Shown here in pieces: positions 9,101 to 16,574 of a stretch of DNA of 64,000 nucleotides. The DNA comes from JAIEPM01 sp964546815 (lineage in GTDB: Bacteria; Cyanobacteriota; Vampirovibrionia; Obscuribacterales; Obscuribacteraceae), in contig CAZJLR010000001.1 of assembly GCA_964546815.1 (NCBI GenBank), forward strand, positions 186,001-250,000. Direction: 5' to 3'. Positions within the stretch are counted from its first letter, which is position 1; each line of letters starts with the position of its first letter. Below the pieces are notes generated by a model that was not told the origin of the DNA, did not search any database, and saw only the letters and a list, made by a program, of their open reading frames with translations. The translations under genes and the position numbers were made by a program.

Positions 9101-9635
9101 TGATAGCGACCCGCAAAAAGCTCTGGCGCTTTTGCAGCCCACGCTGGGCGACCAGACTTTCATCAGGCAAAATCCGACAGTACTGTGCACAGCCGGAGCT
9201 GCACTATATCAACTAAATGATCTCGACAACGCCATCAGGATGTTGCAAAACTACGCCCAATATCGTCCTGACGATATTCTCGCGACAAAACTTCTTGGAG
9301 CTCTATTTGCCAATAAAGGCATAAGCACAAGCGCCATGTTCTGCAATCAGAGAGCTGCGCAGCTTTCAATTGATAAAGCTGGAAAACTATGTCAAAGCGC
9401 AAAGACCTTAATCGCAAACCAGAAGATTGATTATGCAATCGGCAGCCTGAAACAAGCCATCATTTTATATCCGCCTTGTGCAGACGCTCGTGTATTGCTG
9501 AAGCAACTGGCATTAAAATCTCCCGAAGCCGAGTTGATCATGCAGCAGCTGGCTCAATCAAACGCAGCGGATCAAAGGGCTTATGAAGAATTGAAGCAAG
9601 AAAAGGCAAATCTGAACAAAAGCCCATCGCACTAA
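6168..9635 (+). CDS. Membrane protein with duplicated MFS-like half, spermidine-synthase-like domain and TPR tail
   Basis: 1155 residues from a TTG start (GGAG at 6153-6156). The membrane part is an internal duplication. Each half has a GxSxxIYxVxWTR segment, a GGLAIGSF/LIGIFIGSF segment and a GATLPL/GATFPL...VGTLYSINTLGA segment (first half to ~residue 215, second ~260-470). A Rossmann domain follows (VGWGSGCTMGYALLF near 600, then AEIEPEVI, then SEPSNPWQAG), as in fused MFS/spermidine-synthase-type proteins. The Asp pair of true spermidine synthases (DxxD) reads Glu...Asn here, so aminopropyl transfer is doubtful. The last ~300 residues are TPR-like. The substrate is unknown; a membrane-linked methyl- or aminopropyl-transferase-like enzyme is my best reading. 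Confidence 0.8.
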   Translation: MSDYTAANDLANKDKSVSSNKIRAVVLLFLLSGLSSLIYQVIWTRQMVFVFGSSTFASATVISAFMGGLAIGSFVAGKYADKVRNPFLCYGILEGIIGVWAIMAPFMFEAALPIYKMFWQQFHFSVLPFSILRFCVVSLILLPPTACMGATLPLLSKFVTSSLSVVGNRVGTLYSINTLGAVSGALISGFYLIPSHGLFVSTMLAAATNILLAVLVFLLNKELNTESAIEPEINTQAAAEEKAESETKNESGSDAETSKQEISISKQALCTIIAFGVSGAIAMIYEVAWTRALLLVIGSTTYAFSIMLSTFLIGIFIGSFICAKYVDRFKNPYFSFSVLQVLLGLAGLASICMFNFLPYWNIVANYNFIHDIAIGMSVRFLLAGFVLLPITLALGATFPLAVKICTRELDRIGKSVGTLYSINTLGAIIGSFAAGFIIIPAIGGEQALLCAAAANSIMGAALLVIACPGQMAAKAISAIAAVALLIWTCQQPKIWDLHLITSSQKVRRGLNWSHGTVQPFDEWVKIVDNSFEILSWKDGTCANVAVVKFPDQRHSLFTNGHIDASDSGSDMPTQVLLPSIPLLLKPDAKSVADVGWGSGCTMGYALLFPIKNMVCAEIEPEVIATSKYFHSVNLAPEKDPRLRIEINDGRNYLLATNEKFDVITSEPSNPWQAGVCNLYTQEYFKVCHDRLNQGGIFTMWWQSNEVSASNLCRVFAALKKVFKHIAVFQTFTGDIAVCASDEQILIDLKKVSKALEDPRISESMAKYGSISTAEDLPIKLSMADEAVERLVKNVSPNTDDKNFIEFDVSKTYEQKNFSLENYKWFSANAGKLWQHIDWGTQSPQEKAQKMAEIAECAMMRNNSVATVWADQSVKEYPNPYGYCVSAMILAKKKGDFDKAFELADSSVKRFGDQRSICTRGVIELMAGAPMKARKDFEEALKKEPESLVFKYRLAQTYMPAFKDWYQLAILPMKDDGQADSDPQKALALLQPTLGDQTFIRQNPTVLCTAGAALYQLNDLDNAIRMLQNYAQYRPDDILATKLLGALFANKGISTSAMFCNQRAAQLSIDKAGKLCQSAKTLIANQKIDYAIGSLKQAIILYPPCADARVLLKQLALKSPEAELIMQQLAQSNAADQRAYEELKQEKANLNKSPSH

Positions 9636-9652
9636 ATCAAATGCGTATGATT

Positions 9653-10102
9653 TTATTCAAGCGTATATCTGGCAGTGCCTGTCAAAGTAAAGTTAGAACC
9701 AAGTTTTAAGTAATCAGGATCGGGAAACGGTGGCAGTCCGTAATCGCCCGCAGATGGGTATGTGACTGTCACAGTAACATCGGTGGGCGAAGAGGCATTA
9801 GGAGCGAATACCGCTGAAAACTGTCCTGGATCATTGATGATATTATCGACTTTTATAACAGAAAATGAGTATTTTTCCTGGTCGCTGCGTACCGAAGCAA
9901 TACTTGGATGTGAAGCATAATTGGTTGCAATCAGGCGAGCCCCTTCTTGCGCAGCCTGCTGCAATGCGGCATTAATCATGTAAGCTCTGCTAACCTGGAG
10001 TGTCGCATAAGTGATAAGAACTAATAGGGGAATCAAAATGAGCAGCCCGGCCGCTCCTTCCACTATGTAAGACCCTGTTTTGCGTCTCAACTTACGAGCC
10101 AC
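9653..10102 (-). CDS. TadE-like pilus-assembly/secreted protein, copy 1
   Basis: 149 residues: a short basic N-terminus, then GSYIVEGAAGLLILIPLLVL, the glycine-glutamate plus hydrophobic stretch typical of TadE/TadF pseudopilins. An ALQQAAQEGAR motif follows near residue 46. The rest is an exported beta-rich domain ending in TARYTLE. It is a clear paralogue of the 15474-15932 protein, which shares the ALQQxAxExAR motif, a GLPPFP segment and the TYTLE ending. No ATPase, prepilin peptidase or secretin gene of a Tad system is in the window. It is convergent with the gene at 6168 and stands alone. Confidence 0.75.
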   Translation of the reverse strand: MARKLRRKTGSYIVEGAAGLLILIPLLVLITYATLQVSRAYMINAALQQAAQEGARLIATNYASHPSIASVRSDQEKYSFSVIKVDNIINDPGQFSAVFAPNASSPTDVTVTVTYPSAGDYGLPPFPDPDYLKLGSNFTLTGTARYTLE

Positions 10103-10207
10103 TGCATTACCCTCAAGAGCTGCTTAACATTCTCTCACAACCATTGAACGTGCACAATCAGCTATTATCTAAAACGCCAATATAATAATGCTATTTGGAT
10201 AAAGCAG

Positions 10208-11146
10208 TTGACGAATCAGCCTACGCCATCAAATTCTGCGGTGCAATTCAAGGACGTGACTTGCAAGGTTGCCGGCAGAACCATACTTGAAAATATAAGC
10301 CTTGAAATTGCCCAGGGCGGCATCACTGGCATATTAGGACCAAACGGTGCAGGCAAATCGACTTTGCTTTCACTTGCAAACGGACTGCGAACTCATTTTT
10401 CAGGTCAACTTACAGTCTTGGGCTGCAAAATGCCGGAAAGTTCAGCAAAGCAGCGCGCTCGTATTGGTGTAGTGCTTCAGGAAACCGCGCTCTACGAAGA
10501 ACTAACGACTTATGAAAATTTGCAATTCTCAGCCGCTCTATACAACATTCCAGACTCAAAAAAGCGCATTTTTGAAGTTCTCGAACTTCTCATGCTTAAA
10601 GACAGAGAAAAACAAATCGTGCGCACACTATCCGGTGGATTGCGCCGACGCGTTGCCATCGCTCGTGCACTGCTGCATGACCCCGAGCTTCTGATTATTG
10701 ACGAACCGACCTTAGGTGTTGACGTCGAAGCAAGACACGCCATTTGGTCGCATTTGCGTCTTTTGAAATCTAAGGGCCGCACAACAATTGTTGCAAGCAA
10801 TTACCTTGATGAAGTTCAAGCGCTATGTGACAAAGTGGCAGTACTGCGCGACGGCAAACTTTTAACATATGAATCGCCCGAATTTCTTGTGGCACGCACA
10901 GGGAATTGTCTTGACGTTGAATGCAAAGAAGAATCGGCAGCTTCGATTGTTGAGTTTTTGAATGAAAAGGCAGCCGGTATTTTGAGAACAGATCTTGTTC
11001 CTGGCGGACTTACAGTTTTCCTGGAAAGCCGAAGTGACTCAAAACAAATCATGAATCTACTTTTGCAATGTTCAACAGTGTCAGGCTTCAGACTAAGAGC
11101 TCCGGACCTCGTCGAAGTTTTCAAATCACTGGAAGCCGGTACATGA
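10208..11146 (+). CDS. ABC transporter ATP-binding protein
   Basis: 312 residues from a TTG start. All ABC ATPase motifs are present: Walker A GPNGAGKST (residues ~44-52), Q-loop VVLQET, signature LSGGLRRRVAIARAL, Walker B LLIIDEPTLG, and the switch region after it. The Walker A, signature and Asp-Glu residues are intact, so it should hydrolyse ATP. The C-terminal ~90 residues form the extra domain common in DrrA/ABC-2 exporters. Its stop codon overlaps the start of the first permease (ATGA), so the three genes to 13478 are one operon. Family role: export of a drug, lipid or polysaccharide-type substrate; the actual substrate is unknown. A TATAAT lies at 10181-10186 before the start. Confidence 0.9.
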   Translation: MTNQPTPSNSAVQFKDVTCKVAGRTILENISLEIAQGGITGILGPNGAGKSTLLSLANGLRTHFSGQLTVLGCKMPESSAKQRARIGVVLQETALYEELTTYENLQFSAALYNIPDSKKRIFEVLELLMLKDREKQIVRTLSGGLRRRVAIARALLHDPELLIIDEPTLGVDVEARHAIWSHLRLLKSKGRTTIVASNYLDEVQALCDKVAVLRDGKLLTYESPEFLVARTGNCLDVECKEESAASIVEFLNEKAAGILRTDLVPGGLTVFLESRSDSKQIMNLLLQCSTVSGFRLRAPDLVEVFKSLEAGT

Positions 11147-12246
11147 ATCAAGCCGCAAACGCTTTAATTGCAGGCGCTCGTGCTGAGCTTATTCAGCTAA
11201 AGCAATCACCGCTTTTAGTTATATTGACTGTGCTGCAAGCAATTACATTTATTTTTTTGGTTAGCCTATTTGGAATGACTGGGGCCATGGCACCTACGGC
11301 TCTGGTTGATTACGATCACGGTGGACGAGCACAGGCATTTATTCAAGACCTCAAAGACGCGCATAATTCCTTTGCTTTGCAGCCCATGACTGAAAAGCAG
11401 GCAATGGAGGATTTGAATCACGGCAAGCTCGTATCGATGATTGTTATTCCAAAGAAATTTACTTTCGCAATCGCATCGCACCGAAATACGTCAATCAAAG
11501 TTGTCGTAGACAACATCGATACTGATATGACTGATGATATTCAAAGGGCATTACCATCGGCTATTACAGCGTTTGCTCGACGGCTCGACTTGCCAGAGAT
11601 TCATGTAAGAACAGAAGAGATAGACCTCATCGATCACGACACAAGTTTTATTAGCTACCTGATTGCCAGCGCGCTTGTACTTGCTTCATTCATTATTTCA
11701 GCAAACCTAAGCGCGGTGGCAGTGGCTCGTGAATTTGAGTCAGGCACTGCAAGCATGCTCAGCCTTGCGCCAAGCCATCCTTTGCTACCTTTGATGGGTC
11801 GTTTGCTAACTACAAGCACACTTGCGATCGCAGCTTTATTGCTAACATTTCTGGTCGCAATTCTGGGTTATGGCATTACGCCGGCTCACCCACTCGAGAT
11901 GGTAGCTGCGCTACTCACCTGCATTTTCATGTTCGGATGTGTAGGGGTGGCACTTGGCGCCTTGTTAAAACACACCTTGCCAGTTTCATCACTTGTTTTT
12001 GGTATCGCACTGCCTCTATACATGATTAGTGGCTCTTATGAACCTGAAAGATTTGATGGCAACTTGATTTGGACGATTGCTCATTTTTCGCCAATGTATT
12101 ATGCCGTAGGAATAATAGAGCATGCTGTGCATAACCTCAAAGTAACGCCAGAATCAGTCGGCACAAATTTCATGGCATTGGCAGCCTGGTCTTTGCTCTT
12201 TTTAGGAATTGCGGCAATCTCGCTTAGACGAGGTGCAAGAGCATGA
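11143..12246 (+). CDS. ABC-2 type permease, first of a pair
   Basis: 367 residues. One membrane segment lies near the N-terminus (residues ~20-45), then an extracytoplasmic domain of about 130 residues, then five to six membrane segments with a FESGTASMLSLAP segment between them. That is the layout of YhhJ/DrrB-like ABC-2 permeases with a large periplasmic loop. I chose ATG 11143 rather than an upstream ATG because it overlaps the ATPase stop codon as ATGA, a sign of translational coupling. It should form a heterodimeric channel with the next gene, powered by the ATPase before it. Confidence 0.87.
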   Translation: MNQAANALIAGARAELIQLKQSPLLVILTVLQAITFIFLVSLFGMTGAMAPTALVDYDHGGRAQAFIQDLKDAHNSFALQPMTEKQAMEDLNHGKLVSMIVIPKKFTFAIASHRNTSIKVVVDNIDTDMTDDIQRALPSAITAFARRLDLPEIHVRTEEIDLIDHDTSFISYLIASALVLASFIISANLSAVAVAREFESGTASMLSLAPSHPLLPLMGRLLTTSTLAIAALLLTFLVAILGYGITPAHPLEMVAALLTCIFMFGCVGVALGALLKHTLPVSSLVFGIALPLYMISGSYEPERFDGNLIWTIAHFSPMYYAVGIIEHAVHNLKVTPESVGTNFMALAAWSLLFLGIAAISLRRGARA

Positions 12247-13478
12247 TTAAAGCCATCTGGTCTATTGCTATGTTAGATCTGCTGCTCTGGCGCCGCATGC
12301 CCATCGCGATTGCCAGCGCTTTGATTCCACCCCTAACTATGGCTGCACTTCTTTTTGTACTGAGCCTGGCCGTCACGCAGCAGCCAGTTGCACTTGTGGT
12401 CGAAGGAAAGGGACCAAATGCAGAGCGTATGGCCAAAATAATTCAGGCCGACGACGACGCTTATTTACTAAGCGAGGCGGACGCTGCTTCTGCTTTAAAA
12501 ATGCTGGAGAATCAAGAAGTAGCCGCCGTTATTACAGTTCCAAAAGACTTTGACGAAAAAATTGCTGCCAATCAAATCGCAAAAGTGCAGCTCAAATTAA
12601 ACAATGTAGATATAGACTTTGCAGATGATATAAGGCGAAGTGTAGACAGGTCTGTGGCGCAGTTTGATACAAATGCTCTGAGCCTTGAGGGAGCCCATGA
12701 GGCAGGCGCAGAGAGCGAAAGCAAAAACGCTCCCAAAGGACTGCGCGACATCAAAGGTGAAACCGCGGAAGACGAAGCAAAGGAAGAAGCAGAGATCAAA
12801 TTGCTGCGAGCAACCGGAAATGGCAATCCATATCTCATTGGTATAGAAGAACATGACCTCAGACAGACGAATGTCGATTGGCTCAACTACCAGATTATTC
12901 CAGTGCTTGTATTGCTGGTGTTAAGTGTTGGTCTTGTAGGAACTTCACTTTTATGCGCTCAGGATATCGAACGAAAAACAGCCAGATATCTGGTTCTAAC
13001 CCCACAAAGATCGTGGGTCTTGCTTGCAGGTAGATTGCTTGGCGGTTTTCTTGCCTCAATGATTGTATTGATACCAGCTATTTCTATTTGCGCATTGTTG
13101 GGAATTATCAACCCACCTCTAAATCACTGGCCGGCACTTGCTGCAATATTTGCTGCTACAGCGCTTTTTGCGTCAGGTCTGGGAGCAATAATTGGAGCCG
13201 TCTTGACCGGTGCAAGAACTATCGCACTTGCATCGTGCGTCACAGCCACTTATCTGTTTTTTCTTGGTGGTGGATTTACAACCATTGCATTTCTGCCAGA
13301 ATGGTTGCGTTTGCTCAGCACCTTTGCCCCGACCCGCTATGCAATTGATGGAATGAGGCAGGCGCTTTTTTATAGCACCCTCGATGGTATCAACACAGAC
13401 TTACTGGTATTGCTAGCAACAGCATTAGCCGCGTGTGCAATTGGATCACTCAGTGTGCGACGAGCCTGGCTAAACTGA
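12243..13478 (+). CDS. ABC-2 type permease, second of a pair
   Basis: 411 residues with the same layout as the preceding permease: an N-terminal membrane segment, an extracytoplasmic domain and a C-terminal membrane bundle starting near residue 215. The extracytoplasmic part contains a Lys/Glu/Ala-rich, probably flexible insertion around residues 150-190 that the first permease lacks. It starts at ATG 12243, overlapping the previous stop codon (ATGA). The ATPase is shared, which points to an asymmetric exporter. The segment FAPTRYAIDGMRQALF near the end is typical of ABC-2 exporters. Confidence 0.87.
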   Translation: MIKAIWSIAMLDLLLWRRMPIAIASALIPPLTMAALLFVLSLAVTQQPVALVVEGKGPNAERMAKIIQADDDAYLLSEADAASALKMLENQEVAAVITVPKDFDEKIAANQIAKVQLKLNNVDIDFADDIRRSVDRSVAQFDTNALSLEGAHEAGAESESKNAPKGLRDIKGETAEDEAKEEAEIKLLRATGNGNPYLIGIEEHDLRQTNVDWLNYQIIPVLVLLVLSVGLVGTSLLCAQDIERKTARYLVLTPQRSWVLLAGRLLGGFLASMIVLIPAISICALLGIINPPLNHWPALAAIFAATALFASGLGAIIGAVLTGARTIALASCVTATYLFFLGGGFTTIAFLPEWLRLLSTFAPTRYAIDGMRQALFYSTLDGINTDLLVLLATALAACAIGSLSVRRAWLN

Positions 13479-13506
13479 TTTATCATCTCAAACAAGCTAC
13501 TGCGAA

Positions 13507-15441
13507 TTACAAGTCTGGGCAGCTTGGATTTTGTAAATCGAGATAATAGTAGGCAGCATCGCCTTGCTTCAGGAGTGAAACATCGTCAGGTGGTGTCTGG
13601 TAGCCACCATGACCGAGGTCGAGGTCAAAAGTATGAATCATGACCAGGTGCTCGCCTTCAGGCAAAGATTTTCCAGGTATCTGAATCGTGAGCGGATAAG
13701 TAGTACCAAGCTTAGGATCGTTGAACTTCTTACCGATGACCATAGGAGCCCAATCTTGAACCACGGTTCCGTCAGCGTCTACAACTTTGTAGCGTGGCGC
13801 ATTCAATGGATTCATTGGCGATTTAATAACTATAGGCTGTTTATTGCCACCGTTTCGAATATCGTAACCAGGATTCAAATCTACTTCGTCGGCAAAATAA
13901 GCTCTAATTACAAGGTCTACGTCTGGGTTATGCAAAATGGTATCAACAGGGTCTGTATTCTGGTCTGTTGAAGGAATAACTGCAATTGCACCTTCCACAT
14001 CTGGTGGTTTGGCGAAGTTGAAGCCCTCGTTTGCAGGAATGGTAGCCAGGTCATCTTTGATCATCTTAGCTAAAGCCGGATCTATAGGTTTAGGCTTGTT
14101 AGTGCCATCGCTATCGAGAGTATTGGCACCGGCTGGCTTATGATCATGATAGAAAAGTGAAAGATCTTGTTGGGGTGTGGTTACAGCCATCAAATTGGTG
14201 GCGCCCAATTGCACAAGCCCGGGAGACAACTCACCAAGAGCTGCAATATCTTGAGCCTGCAAATTATGGGCAGGGTCGGGAGTGGCGTCAACCTTAGGAT
14301 TAGCCTGACCAACGGTTCCCTTCACCAGAGCCTTAACTAGCGTTCCTTCAATCATTTCCAGCGAATTGTCTGCAGTGCTGTTAATAACTCTCTTTACTTT
14401 AATTGCGCAAAAACCAAGAATTGGTCTAGTTTGGCCAGCACCTGGGGCGTGTTGGCTGCCGTCGCCATTTTTGTCGAGACTCCAGAATGGCAGGTCACCT
14501 GCAACGATCGGCAAAACAATTGTTTTGTCTTTCAGCAGTTTTGTGAGGTCTTTTGTACCTGAAATGTCACCGAGAAGATTGATACCACCATTGATGCCTT
14601 TGCCACCACTGGCACTGTCCTGACCAACAGATTGCGCTGGAATGAGACCCTCGACATATGAGGTACCAAGTACGGAATCTAGAGCCTTGTTGATGTACTT
14701 AACTGCATTTGCGTTGACTTCAGCAACAGTGTTTCCGGAGTCTTTACCTGTGTTGTAAGTTGTCCAGGCAGCGTTGGCGCATGGTTCTTTCAAGTAAAAA
14801 ATCACATGGTCGCCGAGTTTGCACAAATTAAGAGGTTTGTTTTGATCATCTAAAGGATCATGACCAGCCTGAGTATCAAGGCTCACAGCAATTGGAAACA
14901 ATGTATTCTGGTTTACACCAGTCACAGACGTATAAGCTGTAGCAACCGATTGCACCGTGATTCTGTCTGTAGGGTGACCAATGATCCCAGCAAACATGTT
15001 TGTAATTTCTACGTCAGCGCCAACCTGGCATTGACCGTTATTGTCGCTTACGCCACTTGCGCCTGGCGCATTAGGTGGAATCACATAAGGCAGTCCCTTC
15101 GGATTTAAGGTGAAACCTGCTGCAGTAGTTACAGGATGTCCATCTGCATTATTTGTCCCGGCCCGGTCGATAGCTGTTTGCTTCACCTGCTCGATCACGC
15201 CACCATCGACCGTCGACTGTACATTATTACTCACCAGCACGGTGGCACCAGCCAGAGCCGCTGCGTCGGCGGCATTTTGTAGGGCAGTGCGAGTGGTTAC
15301 GTTGTGCGCTATATCTAGTGAAAGAACGCCAACTGTGAACACCGCAATCAGTATGCCGCCAGCCATGATAGCAACCATAGAGCCGGACATATTTCTTTGC
15401 TTGTGACGAGTGTTTCCAGTTTTGTGATGGAGCCGAGTCAT
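13507..15441 (-). CDS. TadG-like exported protein
   Basis: 644 residues. After a basic N-terminus there is one membrane segment (SGSMVAIMAGGILIAVFTVG, residues ~19-38), followed by LSLDIAHNVTTRTALQNAAD and AAALAGA. This is the hallmark start of TadG-like Flp pilus proteins, where the ALQNAADAAALAGA motif follows the membrane anchor. The remaining ~570 residues are exported and rich in Asp, Pro and Gly. I recognise no von Willebrand domain. It lies 32 bases after the TadE-like gene at 15474-15932, probably in the same transcript. A role in cell-surface attachment is inferred from the family. Confidence 0.8.
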   Translation of the reverse strand: MTRLHHKTGNTRHKQRNMSGSMVAIMAGGILIAVFTVGVLSLDIAHNVTTRTALQNAADAAALAGATVLVSNNVQSTVDGGVIEQVKQTAIDRAGTNNADGHPVTTAAGFTLNPKGLPYVIPPNAPGASGVSDNNGQCQVGADVEITNMFAGIIGHPTDRITVQSVATAYTSVTGVNQNTLFPIAVSLDTQAGHDPLDDQNKPLNLCKLGDHVIFYLKEPCANAAWTTYNTGKDSGNTVAEVNANAVKYINKALDSVLGTSYVEGLIPAQSVGQDSASGGKGINGGINLLGDISGTKDLTKLLKDKTIVLPIVAGDLPFWSLDKNGDGSQHAPGAGQTRPILGFCAIKVKRVINSTADNSLEMIEGTLVKALVKGTVGQANPKVDATPDPAHNLQAQDIAALGELSPGLVQLGATNLMAVTTPQQDLSLFYHDHKPAGANTLDSDGTNKPKPIDPALAKMIKDDLATIPANEGFNFAKPPDVEGAIAVIPSTDQNTDPVDTILHNPDVDLVIRAYFADEVDLNPGYDIRNGGNKQPIVIKSPMNPLNAPRYKVVDADGTVVQDWAPMVIGKKFNDPKLGTTYPLTIQIPGKSLPEGEHLVMIHTFDLDLGHGGYQTPPDDVSLLKQGDAAYYYLDLQNPSCPDL

Positions 15442-15473
15442 TTGTTGTAGTCCTTATTAAAGGGGCACGGTCA

Positions 15474-15932
15474 CTATTCCAGAGTGTATGTGGCAGAAGA
15501 CTGTAGCTTGAAGTTCGGTCCTAAAAATAGCGGGTCTGCATTTTGGGGAAACGGTGGCAATCCAAATTTGCCTGAAGCATAGGTTGCGGTAACACTGACT
15601 GAAGTCGGGTTTGCGTTGTCTGGGTTGAATGTAGCGGTGAACTGAGATGAGTCTGCGATGACTCCATTTATTCGAACCGGGTCGTAGCCATATTTTGTTT
15701 GATCACCAACATTGTTTACTATGCCTGGGTCAACTGCGTATGTTGTGGCGATTCGCCTTGCGGCCTCTCGTGCCCCTTGTTGCAAAGCCTGGGAGATTCC
15801 AAAGGTTTGCGAGGCTTCCATTGCTACGAACAGTGCGTAGAAGCAGAGCGGCACAACGAATGCTACTGTAACCGCCGTTTCTACAAGTGAAGCTCCAGAC
15901 TGTCCAGAGCGACTCTTCGATTTGGATGGCAT
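15474..15932 (-). CDS. TadE-like pilus-assembly/secreted protein, copy 2
   Basis: 152 residues: basic N-terminus, then GASLVETAVTVAFVVPLCFY (residues 13-32), with the Glu inside the hydrophobic stretch as in TadE/TadF pseudopilins, then ISQALQQGAREAARRIA. The C-terminus SSATYTLE matches copy 1 at 9653-10102. The gene is followed by the TadG-like gene and preceded by a structured leader at 15979-16046. AGAGGGAAGG stands just before the ATG. The exported domain shows no catalytic motif that I recognise. Confidence 0.78.
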   Translation of the reverse strand: MPSKSKSRSGQSGASLVETAVTVAFVVPLCFYALFVAMEASQTFGISQALQQGAREAARRIATTYAVDPGIVNNVGDQTKYGYDPVRINGVIADSSQFTATFNPDNANPTSVSVTATYASGKFGLPPFPQNADPLFLGPNFKLQSSATYTLE

Positions 15933-15978
15933 TATTGCCTTCCCTCTCTTCCTTAGTAAGGTGGGCCTTAAGTGACCA

Positions 15979-16046
15979 GGGCTGAAAGCCCCAGATACTC
16001 CTGCGTGCTTCTCATAAATAGAGGCCTAACTTTGCCTCGATGAGAA
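15979..16046 (-). promoter_or_regulatory. Structured leader upstream of the TadE-TadG pair
   Basis: Read on the minus strand, TTCTCAT (16046-16040) pairs with ATGAGAA (16015-16009), enclosing GAGGC (16038-16034) paired with GCCTC (16025-16021). A third stem, GGGCT with AGCCC (15991-15979), follows. No T run follows, so it is not a simple terminator. It does not match a riboswitch class that I can recall. It could be a protein or ligand sensor or an mRNA stabiliser. Confidence 0.35.
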
Positions 16047-16231
16047 CCAGTTAATATTCTACACCCCCTTCGAATGATGTCAATTAATAAATTCCATATA
16101 CCGCGGCAGTTTGGCCTAATAATCTCCGCCAAACTCATCTTAGGGATTAATAGTGACAAAATTGTTGCTTTTGTCGGTCAAAACCAAGAAAAAGGAACTT
16201 GAGACAGACCACGAGCTCTCACCGCAGGTAC

Positions 16232-16561
16232 TTATTTAGCAAGCAATTTCATTATGCAGCCAGCTATACCGAGCAAAAGTACAACAACAATCGTGATTTG
16301 GACCTTAAGTAAGAGGTCGAGGGATTTTGAAAGCCGTGCAAATTGCTTTTCAGCAATAACTTCGCTGCTCTGCCCCACTTGATTTACGATTTCGCCTATG
16401 AGTTCGGCGTCCGATTTCAGCAATACGCTTGGCGTGAGGTGCATGTTTTTCAAGCGCCGACTGCGAAGACGCGCTAAATACCAGTCAATTAACCCGCTAT
16501 GTTTTGGCGTCGTCAAATGTTTTTTCCCGGCAGGCAAAGCAATTCTAGCAAAAATGAACAA
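16232..16561 (-). CDS. Small protein with C-terminal membrane anchor
   Basis: 109 residues if the TTG at 16561 is used; 70 if the internal ATG at 16444 is the true start. The clear part is an amphipathic stretch (SDAELIGEIVNQVGQSSEVI, then AEKQFARLSKSLDLLLKVQ) followed by one membrane segment (ITIVVVLLLGIAGCIMKLL) at the very end. That is a tail-anchor layout with the bulk in the cytoplasm. It lies 13 bases after the histidine kinase gene on the same strand, so it is probably co-transcribed and may be an accessory membrane partner. I do not recognise a family. Confidence 0.5.
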   Translation of the reverse strand: MFIFARIALPAGKKHLTTPKHSGLIDWYLARLRSRRLKNMHLTPSVLLKSDAELIGEIVNQVGQSSEVIAEKQFARLSKSLDLLLKVQITIVVVLLLGIAGCIMKLLAK

Positions 16562-16574
16562 TTAACCTAAATCA

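Noticed and set aside
15979..16046. c-di-GMP (GEMM) riboswitch upstream of the TadE gene
   Set aside because: The conserved core motifs of GEMM-I or GEMM-II are not present in the expected order; kept only as an unassigned structured leader.
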